DNA of 64,000 nucleotides, from NCBI GenBank assembly GCA_030613505.1, contig JAUWLW010000007.1:1-64000 (forward strand), written 5' to 3'. This DNA comes from Candidatus Zixiibacteriota bacterium. Lineage in GTDB: Bacteria > RBG-13-66-14 > B26-G2 > WVWN01. The notes beneath the pieces were generated by a model. The model worked only from the letters and a program-made list of their open reading frames with translations, was not told where the DNA came from and did not search any database. The position numbers and the translations under genes were made by a program. Shown in pieces: positions 41,965 through 50,523 of this stretch (position 1 is the first letter of the stretch; every line of letters begins with the position of its first letter).

Positions 41965-42383
41965 CCGGAATCATAATCGTCGCCCACGGCGAGTTGGCCG
42001 GCGAGCTAGTAAATTCGGTCGCAATGATAATGGGACGCGTTCCCTTGTTGCGGGCCGTAGGTCTCGGCAGCGACCAGAGCCTGGACGACTTAAAGCGCGA
42101 AATTGAAGAGGCGTGGCAAGAGCTCGAGCGCGGAGGCGCCCGACAGATCCTGGTCTTGGTCGACATGTTCGGCGGCTCTTGCTCGAACGTAGCGGCGCGT
42201 CTCGTCTGCGACAGCGAACCGGGGCAAATCGCCGTCGTAACGGGCGTTAACCTTCCCATGGTTTTGGAGGCGTCCATCGACCGCGACCTGTATCAATTGA
42301 AGGATTTAGTGGATAAGGTAGTGAAAGCCGGTAGGAAATCCATCGTCGACGTCCGGGCCGTTCTGGCCGAAAAACTCCGTTAA
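41961..42383 (+). CDS. PTS mannose/sorbose-family EIIA
   Basis: A 140-residue Man-family IIA domain: GIIIVAHG with the phosphorylated His9, then VDMFGGSCSNVA and VVTGVNLPMVLEA, the classical fold. It accepts phosphate from HPr and passes it to IIB. Start overlaps hprK by four bases, and the IIB gene follows after 23 bases. The sugar specificity of the system is not visible in IIA. Confidence 0.93.
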   Translation: MTGIIIVAHGELAGELVNSVAMIMGRVPLLRAVGLGSDQSLDDLKREIEEAWQELERGGARQILVLVDMFGGSCSNVAARLVCDSEPGQIAVVTGVNLPMVLEASIDRDLYQLKDLVDKVVKAGRKSIVDVRAVLAEKLR

Positions 42384-42406
42384 GTGACGTCGAGCGTCCG
42401 TTAAAG

Positions 42407-42892
42407 ATGGGCGTCTTATTGTACAGGGTAGACGACCGTTTGATACACGGCCAGGTCGTCGTCGGTTGGGGGCGTTTTCTAAAGATCAATTCTATACTGG
42501 TATGCAGTGAACGGGTAGCGGACGACGAATTGGCTCGTACGATGATGGAGATGGGCGCGCCGGCGGACGTCAAGGTAGAGGTGCTACGGCCGAAGGAGGC
42601 CGCGGCGAAGCTCAACCGCGACGCCTTCGCCGAGCGCGACGCCATCGTACTTTTCGAAACGCCGGCCGACGCCCTCTACCTTTTAAATATGAACGTAAAA
42701 ATCGAGAAGTTAAACATCGGCGGTATGCACTTCCGCCCCGGGAAACGGCAGATAATGGAAAGCGTTTCGGTGGACAAAGAAGACTGCCGGGCGCTCCACG
42801 AACTCTCCGCCCGGAACGTCGAGGTTTACTTCCAGATGGTACCGCAAGCCCGGCCGGTAGAGATCATTTCGAAGCTGCCGTGCGACCTATGA
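42407..42892 (+). CDS. PTS mannose/sorbose-family EIIB
   Basis: A 161-residue Man-family IIB protein with the phosphorylation site His14 in YRVDDRLIHGQVVVGW, then LETPADALYLL-type motif and LNIGGMHF typical of the family. It hands phosphate to the incoming sugar in the IIC/IID channel. It overlaps the GH57 gene by four bases (ATGA), placing an enzyme of alpha-glucan metabolism between IIB and IIC. Confidence 0.94.
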   Translation: MGVLLYRVDDRLIHGQVVVGWGRFLKINSILVCSERVADDELARTMMEMGAPADVKVEVLRPKEAAAKLNRDAFAERDAIVLFETPADALYLLNMNVKIEKLNIGGMHFRPGKRQIMESVSVDKEDCRALHELSARNVEVYFQMVPQARPVEIISKLPCDL

Positions 42893-44970
42893 ACGGCCCG
42901 CCGTCGAGGCTGAGCGAAACGTTTGGAGAGCGGGACGGGCGGTTAATATTCGCCTTCGCGGTACACGACCATCAACCCGTCGGCAACTTCCCGGAAGTCG
43001 TAGCGCGCGTTCACGAACGTGCGTACGCACCCTTCTTCGAAGTCGTAAAGCGGCACCCCTGCGTCAAGTTCTCGCTTCATATATCGGGGGCCTTATTAGA
43101 GTGGATGGAGAGCGAAGCGCCGGACGCGGTTACCGCGATCAGGGAAATGGTGGCGGAAGGACAGTGCGAAATACTGACGGGCACGTATTACGAAGCCCTT
43201 GCGCCGGTGGCACCCGAGCACGACGTTAAAAGCTCGATCGTCGCGTACGCCGCCAAATTAGCGAACGTTTTCGGCGCTGAAACCGGGGGAATGTGGCTTG
43301 CCGAAAGGGTTTACGAGCCGCACTTGCCGAGCATCTTGGCCGACGCCAACGTACGCTATACGGCCTTGGACGATTGGCATTTTCGGACCGCGGGGATCGC
43401 GCCCGACGAGCTCGACCGTCCGTGGTTGGCCGAGCACCAGGGCGCGACCGTGACGGCGTGCCCCATATCGGAACGCTTGCGGTACTCGGTACCGTTCGCA
43501 CCGGCGGGCGAAGTTATCGGTTACCTCAGAGAATTATACGAAGCGGGGGCGCGGATGGCGTGCCTCGCCGACGACGGCGAAAAATTCGGCGAGTGGCCCG
43601 GCACTCATAAACTCTGCTACGAGGACGGTTGGTTGGACGCATTCTTCGCGGCGCTAGCTGACAACGGCGATTGGCTGCGCGTAACAACGTTGGGAGAGGC
43701 GGTCGCCGCCGTACCCGCCGCGGGCCCCGCGTACCTTCCGGCAACCTCATACCGAGAGATGACGCGTTGGGCCTTGCCGACCGAAACGCAGCGGCGCCTC
43801 GAGCGATTGGGGCCCGACTTTGCCGCCAGCGACCTGGTTACGGGGGGCGGGTTCCGCTCTTTCTTCCAGAAGTACGCCGAAGTTAACTTCTTCCACAAGC
43901 GAGTCCAAGAAGTTAGTCGGCGTTTGGAAGAGGTAGACGACCGCCCCGATATGCAAGCGGACCGGATCCGGCGCCACCTTTGGCGGGCGGAAGCCAACGA
44001 TGCCTATTGGCACGGTGTCTTCGGCGGCTTCTACTTACCGCATCTCCGCCGGGGCGTTAAAAACGAACTCGTCCGCGCCGAAGAGATGCTCGACCATTAT
44101 TTAGGAACTTCGGCGAGCGAGCAAATAGGCGACTTGGACGCAGACGGCGTGGCCGAAATCACGTTGAAGAACGAAAACGTCGTGGCTGTGCTTACGGCAC
44201 AGGGTTTAGCGGCGGTGGAATTCACGCGGCGTTCGCCGCCGGCCGTTCTGACCGACGTTCCGGCCAGGCGCCCCGAACCTTATCACGATAAGCTGGTAGC
44301 GCTCGAAGACGGCGGCGACGGCGCGCCGAAGACAATACACGCGCCGCACCGTGTCAAAGAATCCGGCCTTGAAAATTACCTCATTTACGACCGGCATCCT
44401 AAAAGGTTATTCCTGGAGCGCCTGTTCGAAGGCGATGCGGACGCCGAGGCGTACGCGCGCGAGGATGCGGCTGAGTTCGTACCGTTTTCGTGGGGTAGGC
44501 CTGTTCGAGACGCCGGCGGTTGGCGCGTCCGCGGCGCGCTTAACGCCAGGCCGCGCGCGACGGTAGAAGTGGATAAAAAAATCGCGCTATCCGAACGGGG
44601 CCTTGCTTTGAACTACCTATTTTCCACGAAACTCTCTAAGCCGACGATCCTTGGGATAGAATTAACTTTAAATATTAGGTCCGAATCGCCTGGTCACGCG
44701 TTTCTTAGAAGCCGTGGCGAGTTCGGGTGTAACGACGTTTTCGCGGCTCCCGAAGAGACAGCGTTCGTGATAGCCGACCGCCTCGCCGAATGGGAGATAA
44801 CTTTAACGCTCGAGCCCGCCTACGCGCTGTGGCACGCGCCGATATATACCGTCAATCGTTCAGAGTGCGGTTTCGAAAAGGTTTACCAAGGGTCGTCTTT
44901 TTTCTTTTGGCGGCGGCAACCGGAAGGCGATAGCAGCTTCGAAAGTAGCATCGCATTAAAGGTCAGCTGA
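42889..44970 (+). CDS. GH57 family 4-alpha-glucanotransferase-like enzyme
   Basis: A 693-residue protein similar to the GH57 amylomaltase type. The catalytic half shows FAFAVHDHQPVGNF, GMWLAER with a probable nucleophile Glu139, and CLADDGEKFGEWPGT with the probable acid/base Asp229. Middle and C-terminal DUF1925/DUF1926 beta-domains follow (RPEPYHDKLVALED to the end). These enzymes transfer glucan chains or debranch. The gene overlaps IIB by four bases and precedes IIC by four, so it is an integral part of the PTS operon. The exact substrate (maltodextrin or glycogen) is inferred from the family. Confidence 0.92.
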   Translation: MNGPPSRLSETFGERDGRLIFAFAVHDHQPVGNFPEVVARVHERAYAPFFEVVKRHPCVKFSLHISGALLEWMESEAPDAVTAIREMVAEGQCEILTGTYYEALAPVAPEHDVKSSIVAYAAKLANVFGAETGGMWLAERVYEPHLPSILADANVRYTALDDWHFRTAGIAPDELDRPWLAEHQGATVTACPISERLRYSVPFAPAGEVIGYLRELYEAGARMACLADDGEKFGEWPGTHKLCYEDGWLDAFFAALADNGDWLRVTTLGEAVAAVPAAGPAYLPATSYREMTRWALPTETQRRLERLGPDFAASDLVTGGGFRSFFQKYAEVNFFHKRVQEVSRRLEEVDDRPDMQADRIRRHLWRAEANDAYWHGVFGGFYLPHLRRGVKNELVRAEEMLDHYLGTSASEQIGDLDADGVAEITLKNENVVAVLTAQGLAAVEFTRRSPPAVLTDVPARRPEPYHDKLVALEDGGDGAPKTIHAPHRVKESGLENYLIYDRHPKRLFLERLFEGDADAEAYAREDAAEFVPFSWGRPVRDAGGWRVRGALNARPRATVEVDKKIALSERGLALNYLFSTKLSKPTILGIELTLNIRSESPGHAFLRSRGEFGCNDVFAAPEETAFVIADRLAEWEITLTLEPAYALWHAPIYTVNRSECGFEKVYQGSSFFFWRRQPEGDSSFESSIALKVS

Positions 44971-44974
44971 GGAA

Positions 44975-45691
44975 ATGTTAGAGGGGTTCGTATTATTGGC
45001 GTGCGCGGAACGGGCGATTTGCGTCGCGTTCGTCGGCGCTCTATTAGGGTTGGATAACATCGCCATAGGCCAATTTATGTTGGCGCAACCGGCGGTAGGC
45101 GCCGTTTTAGTCGGCTATATGGTGGGCGAGCCGTTGTTGGGCGTGTGGGCGGCGTTAACGTTCCAACTTCTATGGTTGGGCCAGATCCCCGTCGGCGCAT
45201 ACGTTCCGCCAAGCGCACCGATTACGGCCATTGCCGCGGTCGGTTTGGCCGGGCCCTCGGCGGCGCCGTTGCCGGCTCGAGCGGTCGCGGCGGCGTTCCT
45301 CGCTATACCGGTCGGCGTATTGGCGGGCAAGCTGGATTTTTGGATTAAAAGCCGAAACGTCGGCATTTTGCACCGGAGCGAGAACGATTTGCTAGACGGT
45401 AGGCCGCTCGCGCTCGGCGGCGCGGTTATAAAAGGCGTGGCGAATTTTTTCTTGAAAGACTTTTTCCTCCTGCTTGTGGCAATCTTCGTCGGCTCGGCGT
45501 TGCTCACGTTGGCGTTAAGGCACATAACGCCGGGTTGGTACCCCGGCTTGGAGCTCGCGTTCGTAATTTCGCCCGCCGTGGGCATCGGCGCCGCGTTGAA
45601 GGTTTACTGGAAGGCCCGGAACCTGGCGGCTTTCGGCGTCGGCGCCGTAGTCGCGGCCGCCGTCGCCTTTATATTCTCGTTCTTAATATGA
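44975..45691 (+). CDS. PTS mannose/sorbose-family EIIC membrane component
   Basis: A 238-residue integral membrane protein with about seven helices, forming the sugar channel with IID. GEPLLGVWAALTFQLLWLGQ is recognisable, cut here by family consensus, along with VGAYVPPSAPITAIAAVG and PAVGIGAALKV. Four bases follow the GH57 gene, and the ATGA overlap links it to IID. The sugar transported cannot be told from sequence by eye; together with GH57, glucose or a maltose-type product is a reasonable guess. Confidence 0.92.
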   Translation: MLEGFVLLACAERAICVAFVGALLGLDNIAIGQFMLAQPAVGAVLVGYMVGEPLLGVWAALTFQLLWLGQIPVGAYVPPSAPITAIAAVGLAGPSAAPLPARAVAAAFLAIPVGVLAGKLDFWIKSRNVGILHRSENDLLDGRPLALGGAVIKGVANFFLKDFFLLLVAIFVGSALLTLALRHITPGWYPGLELAFVISPAVGIGAALKVYWKARNLAAFGVGAVVAAAVAFIFSFLI

Positions 45692-46467
45692 AACGCACGA
45701 GACAGCAGGGTGACCCGCCGTTGCCGCGCCGCACGCGCGCGGAGATGATAATCCGTTCGTTGTTCATCCAGGCTACGAACAATTTCGAGCGTATGCTGTC
45801 GTTGGGATTTTTATTCGCGCTATGGCCGGTGGTGAAGAGGTTATACCGTACACCCGAAAAGCGTCGAGAAGTCGTGATCAGGCATCTATCTTTTTTTAAT
45901 ACGCAGCCGTACTTCGCGAATTGTATTTTGGGCGTCGTAGCACATGTCGAGCTCGACCGCGGCGAGAACTTGAACGTTGAGGTTGCGAATATAAAAAACG
46001 CCATGATGGGTGCTCTCGGCGCTCTGGGCGACGACTTGTTCTGGACGGGCCTGATGCCTGCGGCGGCTTTATTAGCGCTGGTTTTTTACGGCGCTCTGCC
46101 GGGCTACGCCCTCGTCGGCGCGATCTCGGCGCTAGTTGTATATAACGTCTTCCATTTTTGGGCGAGGATAAAGCTCTTTAACGTGGGCCTGAGACTCGGT
46201 CGCAGGGTAACGAGTTATCTGAAAATGCTTCGCCTTCCTCGTTTTGCCGTGAGCGTCAAAGTAGTCGCTTCATTTCTTTTGGGGGCGTTTACGGTGGCCG
46301 TAATGTGGCGTGCAATACAAACCGGCTTCGGAGGTTTCGGAGCCGCGGCGGCGGTGGGCGGCGCCGTGCTCGCGTCGGTAGTCGTCCAAAGTTTAGGCGT
46401 TAAGCCGGGGCTGTGTTGGTACCTGGTGGCCGCGGCCGCGACGGTCGTGGGAGTGCTGACGGCGTAG
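45688..46467 (+). CDS. PTS mannose/sorbose-family EIID membrane component
   Basis: A 259-residue Man-family IID protein starting with ATG 45688 that overlaps the IIC stop by four bases; an extended frame upstream is antisense-like or out-of-frame with IIC. Motifs: RSLFIQATNNFERMLSLGF, then RREVVIRHLSFFNTQPYFANC and GDDLFWTGLMPA, all conserved in IID. About four to five C-terminal helices anchor it. It pairs with IIC to form the permease. Confidence 0.93.
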   Translation: MKRTRQQGDPPLPRRTRAEMIIRSLFIQATNNFERMLSLGFLFALWPVVKRLYRTPEKRREVVIRHLSFFNTQPYFANCILGVVAHVELDRGENLNVEVANIKNAMMGALGALGDDLFWTGLMPAAALLALVFYGALPGYALVGAISALVVYNVFHFWARIKLFNVGLRLGRRVTSYLKMLRLPRFAVSVKVVASFLLGAFTVAVMWRAIQTGFGGFGAAAAVGGAVLASVVVQSLGVKPGLCWYLVAAAATVVGVLTA

Positions 46468-46472
46468 GTCTT

Positions 46473-46742
46473 ATGGCGGCGATTCGTAAAAAGGTTACGG
46501 TTCAGCAAAAGTACGGCTTACACGCGCGCCCGGCGTCGTCGTTCGTGAAGCTTGCCCGTGTATTCGAAGCCGACATAATACTGGAAAAGAATGGCGAGCG
46601 CGTCAACGGCAAATCTATTATGGGCGTCATGATGTTGGCCGTGTCCCGGGGCGAAACGGTATACCTGGAAGTGGATGGTCCCGACAGGGAGCGCGCGTGC
46701 GAACGGCTTAAATCATTTCTGGAAGACGGTACCGACGAGTAA
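46473..46742 (+). CDS. ptsH: Phosphocarrier protein HPr
   Basis: An 89-residue HPr from ATG 46473. The active-site His17 is in YGLHARPAS, and the regulatory serine Ser48 is in GKSIMGVM. HPr relays phosphate from enzyme I to the EIIA domains; Ser phosphorylation by HprK throttles this. The presence of the Ser site and hprK together indicates a working serine-control loop. It sits between IID and ptsI with five- and six-base gaps. Confidence 0.97.
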   Translation: MAAIRKKVTVQQKYGLHARPASSFVKLARVFEADIILEKNGERVNGKSIMGVMMLAVSRGETVYLEVDGPDRERACERLKSFLEDGTDE

Positions 46743-46748
46743 CTAGAC

Positions 46749-48500
46749 GTGAGAGAGTTTACAGGCATTCCGGCAAGTGGCGGCGTAGCGCTTGGTAGAG
46801 CGTTCGTCGTAGCCCCGCGCGAGCTGACGGTCGAGCGGCGCGATATAGCCCTCGACGAGGTCGAGGCGGAACAAATGCGGCTGGAGCGGGCGCTCGCCGT
46901 AACGCGCGACGAGTTCGCGTCGCTGCGGGACGAGGTCAAAAAACACGAGGCGTCGATACGGGCCGAGATATTGGACGCGTACATGTTGGTACTGGACGAC
47001 GAAATGCTGACCGAAAAAGCTCGCGATATGATCCGCGAAGATAGGGTATCGGCCGAGTACGCGTTCAAAACGACGCTCGACGAAATGCTCGTGGTCTTTG
47101 AGGCTATGGAAGACCCGTACTTCCGCGAGCGCGCCGTAGATTTGCGGGGCGTCGGCAACCGCGTCGTAATGAACCTTCTGGGCGTGGCCTACCGTCTTTT
47201 CGAGGACGTTAGTGATAATTCGATACTCGTGGCCCACGACCTGCCGCCCTCCGACGCGGCCGCGCTGCCGCGCGAAAAAGTCGGCGCCATCGTTACCGAA
47301 GTCGGTAGCCGGACATCCCACACCGCGATTATAGCCCGCAGCATGGAGGTGCCGGCGGTAGTAGGCGCCGACGGCGTCGTTGGTTACGTCCGCGCGGGAG
47401 ACAGTTTGGTCGTGGACGGCATAAACGGGCGCGTTGTCGTAAACCCGACCGACGAGGTCGAGGCGAGCTACGAGGAATTGGGGCGCGAACTATTGGCGGA
47501 AGAAAAACGCCGCGCCCGAGTGGCAGAACTCCCCGCAACGACGCTCGACGGATACCGGATAGAGCTCTCGGCTAATATCGAACTCTTAGCCGAACTCGAA
47601 GCCGTAGCACGCCACGGCTGCGACGGCGTCGGCTTGTACCGTACGGAGTTCTTATTCCTGCACCGGAGCGACTTGCCGTCCGAAGAGGAACAACTGGACG
47701 CGTATCGGAAAGTAGCCGAGGCCTCCTTTCCGCACTCCTGCATTATCAGAACCATCGACATCGGCGGCGATAAGTTTTTATCTTTTCCCGAGGTGGCTCG
47801 TGAGATCAACCCTTTCCTCGGCTTACGCGCGATACGGTTTTGCCTCAAGCGCCGGGATATATTCCGGACGCAACTTCGCGCTATCTTGCGAACTACCGCG
47901 TACGGGAAAGTAAAGATTATGTTTCCCATGATTTCCGACGTGGAGGAACTGCGCACCGCCAAAGAAATTCTGGCGGACGTTAAGCGCGAGCTCGAGCGGG
48001 AAGGGCGTTTCGTCGACGAAGCGCTCGAAGTGGGCATTATGGTCGAGGTCCCGTCGGCGGCGCTCAGCGCCGACTTATTGGCCCAGGAGTGCGACTTCTT
48101 CAGCTTGGGTACCAACGACTTAATCCAATACACTTTGGCGGTCGACCGGGGCAACGAAAAAATCGCCTATCTATACGAGCCCTTTCACCCCGCGGTACTG
48201 AAGCTTATAAAAACAACCGCCGACGCCGCCCATCGTAATAGTATATGGATAGGTATATGCGGCGAAATGATCGCGGACCCCAAAGCGGCCATACTTTTGT
48301 TGGGCCTGTCCTTCGACGAATTCAGCGCGAGCCCGGCTTCCGTTCCGGATATCAAGATAGCCTTGAGGGCTGCGCGGTACGTCGACGCGCGCCGGGTCGC
48401 CGAACGGGCAGTCACAATGACGTCAGCTTCTGAGATTCGGTCTTTTTTAACCCGCGAGCTAGCCGAAATGGGCGTACCGGCGGTTCGATGCCAATGGTAA
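46749..48500 (+). CDS. ptsI: PTS enzyme I
   Basis: Autophosphorylates from phosphoenolpyruvate and feeds HPr. The 583 residues contain the N-terminal HPr-binding and swivel domains with catalytic His191 in GSRTSHTAIIARS, and the PEP-binding barrel with YRTEFLFL, RTIDIGGDKF, FLGLRAIRFCL and NDLIQYTLAVDR, ending with ICGEMIADP containing the catalytic Cys. GTG start. It closes the PTS cluster; its end overlaps the lipoprotein gene by 13 bases. Confidence 0.97.
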   Translation: MREFTGIPASGGVALGRAFVVAPRELTVERRDIALDEVEAEQMRLERALAVTRDEFASLRDEVKKHEASIRAEILDAYMLVLDDEMLTEKARDMIREDRVSAEYAFKTTLDEMLVVFEAMEDPYFRERAVDLRGVGNRVVMNLLGVAYRLFEDVSDNSILVAHDLPPSDAAALPREKVGAIVTEVGSRTSHTAIIARSMEVPAVVGADGVVGYVRAGDSLVVDGINGRVVVNPTDEVEASYEELGRELLAEEKRRARVAELPATTLDGYRIELSANIELLAELEAVARHGCDGVGLYRTEFLFLHRSDLPSEEEQLDAYRKVAEASFPHSCIIRTIDIGGDKFLSFPEVAREINPFLGLRAIRFCLKRRDIFRTQLRAILRTTAYGKVKIMFPMISDVEELRTAKEILADVKRELEREGRFVDEALEVGIMVEVPSAALSADLLAQECDFFSLGTNDLIQYTLAVDRGNEKIAYLYEPFHPAVLKLIKTTADAAHRNSIWIGICGEMIADPKAAILLLGLSFDEFSASPASVPDIKIALRAARYVDARRVAERAVTMTSASEIRSFLTRELAEMGVPAVRCQW

Positions 48501-49450
48501 ATAAAGCTCTATATATTTCGTTGGCGTTGGCCGCTTTGGCCTGCCGCAGCGACCTGCTCTTGGGCAAGGTCGAGGGCGTGGCTGCCAATATTTACGCCCC
48601 CAACGGCCGGACGCCGGCTTACCGCGCGGAAGTCGCGGTCGCCGACGTCAAGCCGGGTGGCTACTACGGCGAGGCCGTTACGTCGGCCAGCGGTTATTTC
48701 ACTATAACTGTCATACCCGACGGGTCATACCGCGCTAACGTAACCTCGCCGAACGGCTTGTTAAAAAGCAATTTCCACGCCGACGTCGTCGACGGCTATT
48801 CGGCGGGCGGCGTCGAAGTGTTACTGGCGCCGGCGAGAGCCGGTACGTTCGTTAACGTCCCTGGCCGTTATGACGATATGGGGACGATCTTCGTAGACCT
48901 CGGCTACCGATATAAAACCCTCGGCGTAGAAGCGCTCGCCCAAAAGCAAAACCCGTTGCGGGGCGCGGACATAGTGTGCCTCAACAGCGGCGTCGATACG
49001 ACGTGGGCTCAGAACGAGACGGTTATTAAGAACTTAAAATCGTTCGTGGAAAAGGGAGGGCGCCTGATAGCGACGGATCAAGCGTGGCCGTTTGTCAAGG
49101 CTTCGTGGCCGGGGAAAGTAACCTGGCCGACCGACCCGGCCGTAGGGAGTCCGTATCAAGACGTCGAGGGGGCATTCGTCGACGCCGACCTAAAAAGATG
49201 CGCTGCGGTTCCGAGGTGGCGGTTAAGGTACGACCTGGGGAACTGGGCCGTCCCGACCGATACGACAGGTACGGTTTTCGTTCGCGGCGACGTCGAAACG
49301 ACGTCCGGCAAAAGGGCCAACGCGCCGTTGCTCATCGGATTTGGATACGGCCGCGGCTTCGTCTCCTTCGGCACGTTCGATTGGCGAACGCAATATCGGC
49401 ATGGCCGGCTGGCGACCCGCGTCTTTAACTATCTTATAACTAATAAGTAA
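48488..49450 (+). CDS. Lipoprotein with carboxypeptidase-regulatory-like and GATase-like domains
   Basis: A 320-residue protein with a lipobox Ala-Leu-Ala-Cys (Cys19). Residues about 25-115 form a beta-sandwich with TPAYRAEVAVADVKPGG and SASGYFTITVIPDGSYRANV, matching carboxypeptidase-regulatory-like domains. Residues about 120-320 resemble a ThuA/GATase1-like alpha/beta domain (ADIVCLNSGVD, LKSFVEKGGRLIATD, FGYGRGFVSFGTFD). No catalytic triad is obvious. It overlaps ptsI by 13 bases, yet its role need not be sugar uptake. Two ATG codons six bases apart could start it. Confidence 0.82.
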   Translation: MPMVNKALYISLALAALACRSDLLLGKVEGVAANIYAPNGRTPAYRAEVAVADVKPGGYYGEAVTSASGYFTITVIPDGSYRANVTSPNGLLKSNFHADVVDGYSAGGVEVLLAPARAGTFVNVPGRYDDMGTIFVDLGYRYKTLGVEALAQKQNPLRGADIVCLNSGVDTTWAQNETVIKNLKSFVEKGGRLIATDQAWPFVKASWPGKVTWPTDPAVGSPYQDVEGAFVDADLKRCAAVPRWRLRYDLGNWAVPTDTTGTVFVRGDVETTSGKRANAPLLIGFGYGRGFVSFGTFDWRTQYRHGRLATRVFNYLITNK

Positions 49451-49528
49451 TATTGAGAATACGTCAATTGTGCCGCCGCGTCCCGGCGGCCTATACGGGC
49501 GCGTCGAGCGGCGCGCTCTTCGTGTACC

Positions 49529-50053
49529 ATGAAAAAAGAACCTGGGGTTCTTCCAATTTTAGGAGTGATAGCCGCCCCCGGCGTATCGCTGGAAGACGTC
49601 GTCCGGGCGGCGAACGACGAACTCTTCGAAACGGCGCAAAGTACCGAACCGGTACCCTTCTGCTTGACCGACTACTACCAACAGGAGATGGGGACGGGAC
49701 TTATACGCCTTTGGCGCGCCGGCACACGGCTGGTCCCACCTTCGGCGCTCGCCGACCACAAGTTGACCGGAGCAGCGCTGGAAGACCGGTGGCGTCAGGG
49801 GGGCGACAGGCGAGTTAACCTCGACCCGGGGTACGTTTCGGCGCTGCAAATGGTGCTCGCGACGACTAAGCCGCTGCCGCAAGCGATTTACCTCCGCGAC
49901 GGCATCTACGCGGTCGTCGAGCTTATTTATCGTGACCGGGCTTTCGCAGCGTTGCCGTGGACGTACCCCGACTACCGGAAAGCCGCGGCGGAAAACCTGT
50001 TCGAACCTTTCCGGTCGCACTTTTTAAAGCTACGGCGGGAAAAGGAGAAGTAA
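49529..50053 (+). CDS. DUF4416 protein
   Basis: A 174-residue protein with the DUF4416 hallmarks: LTDYYQQEMGTGLIRLW, then KLTGAALEDRW and RRVNLDPGYVSALQMVLATTK, and FAALPWTYPDYR near the end. The family occurs widely in anaerobic and FCB-type bacteria, but its biochemical role is not known. It is located five bases before the tsaE start, so it shares the transcript with the tRNA-modification genes tsaE, tsaB and rimI. Confidence 0.85.
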   Translation: MKKEPGVLPILGVIAAPGVSLEDVVRAANDELFETAQSTEPVPFCLTDYYQQEMGTGLIRLWRAGTRLVPPSALADHKLTGAALEDRWRQGGDRRVNLDPGYVSALQMVLATTKPLPQAIYLRDGIYAVVELIYRDRAFAALPWTYPDYRKAAAENLFEPFRSHFLKLRREKEK

Positions 50054-50058
50054 GCACC

Positions 50059-50523
50059 TTGCGAGTGACGGTTACCGATTCTCCCCAAGCGACGGCGGTG
50101 CTAGGCGAAAAGCTCGCGGGTGCATTACCGCCGGGTGCCGTTATCCTACTGAACGGCGACCTGGGAGGTGGCAAGACGACTTTCGTAGGAGGCTTGGCGC
50201 GGGGTTTAAAAGCAGCGCAGGAGGCACGGAGCCCGAGCTTCACGCTCGTGCGGGAATACGGCCCGCTAGTACACGTGGACTTGTACCGGCTCGACGCGGC
50301 GGAAGCCGCCGGCCTCGGCTGGGAAGACTATCTCGACGACAAGCGAATCGTCGCCGTGGAATGGAGCTCGCACCTACCTCCCGGCTTTTGGGGCAAAGGT
50401 TCCTTTTTAATAAAGCTATATTTCGAAATTGTAGACGAGAAACGCCGGCGGATAGTTTTGAAATGCGGCGAATCGGCCGCGGCGAAGCTCCGGCGGCGGC
50501 TCGAGCGTTTATTTTGCGTGTAG
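50059..50523 (+). CDS. tsaE: tRNA threonylcarbamoyladenosine biosynthesis ATPase TsaE
   Basis: ATPase of the TsaBDE complex that makes t6A37 in ANN-decoding tRNAs. The 154 residues show the P-loop LGGGKTT in NGDLGGGKTTFVGGLARG, HVDLYRL and VAVEWSSHLP. The chosen TTG 50059 follows AAAGGAG by 11 bases; GTG 50065 is an alternative, while the upstream extension overlaps DUF4416. It overlaps tsaB by ten bases. Confidence 0.92.
   Translation: MRVTVTDSPQATAVLGEKLAGALPPGAVILLNGDLGGGKTTFVGGLARGLKAAQEARSPSFTLVREYGPLVHVDLYRLDAAEAAGLGWEDYLDDKRIVAVEWSSHLPPGFWGKGSFLIKLYFEIVDEKRRRIVLKCGESAAAKLRRRLERLFCV

Noticed and set aside
36172-48500. Sigma-54 (-24/-12) promoter controlling the PTS
   Set aside because: TGGCAC occurrences were examined by eye, but none is followed by TTGC at the right spacing.
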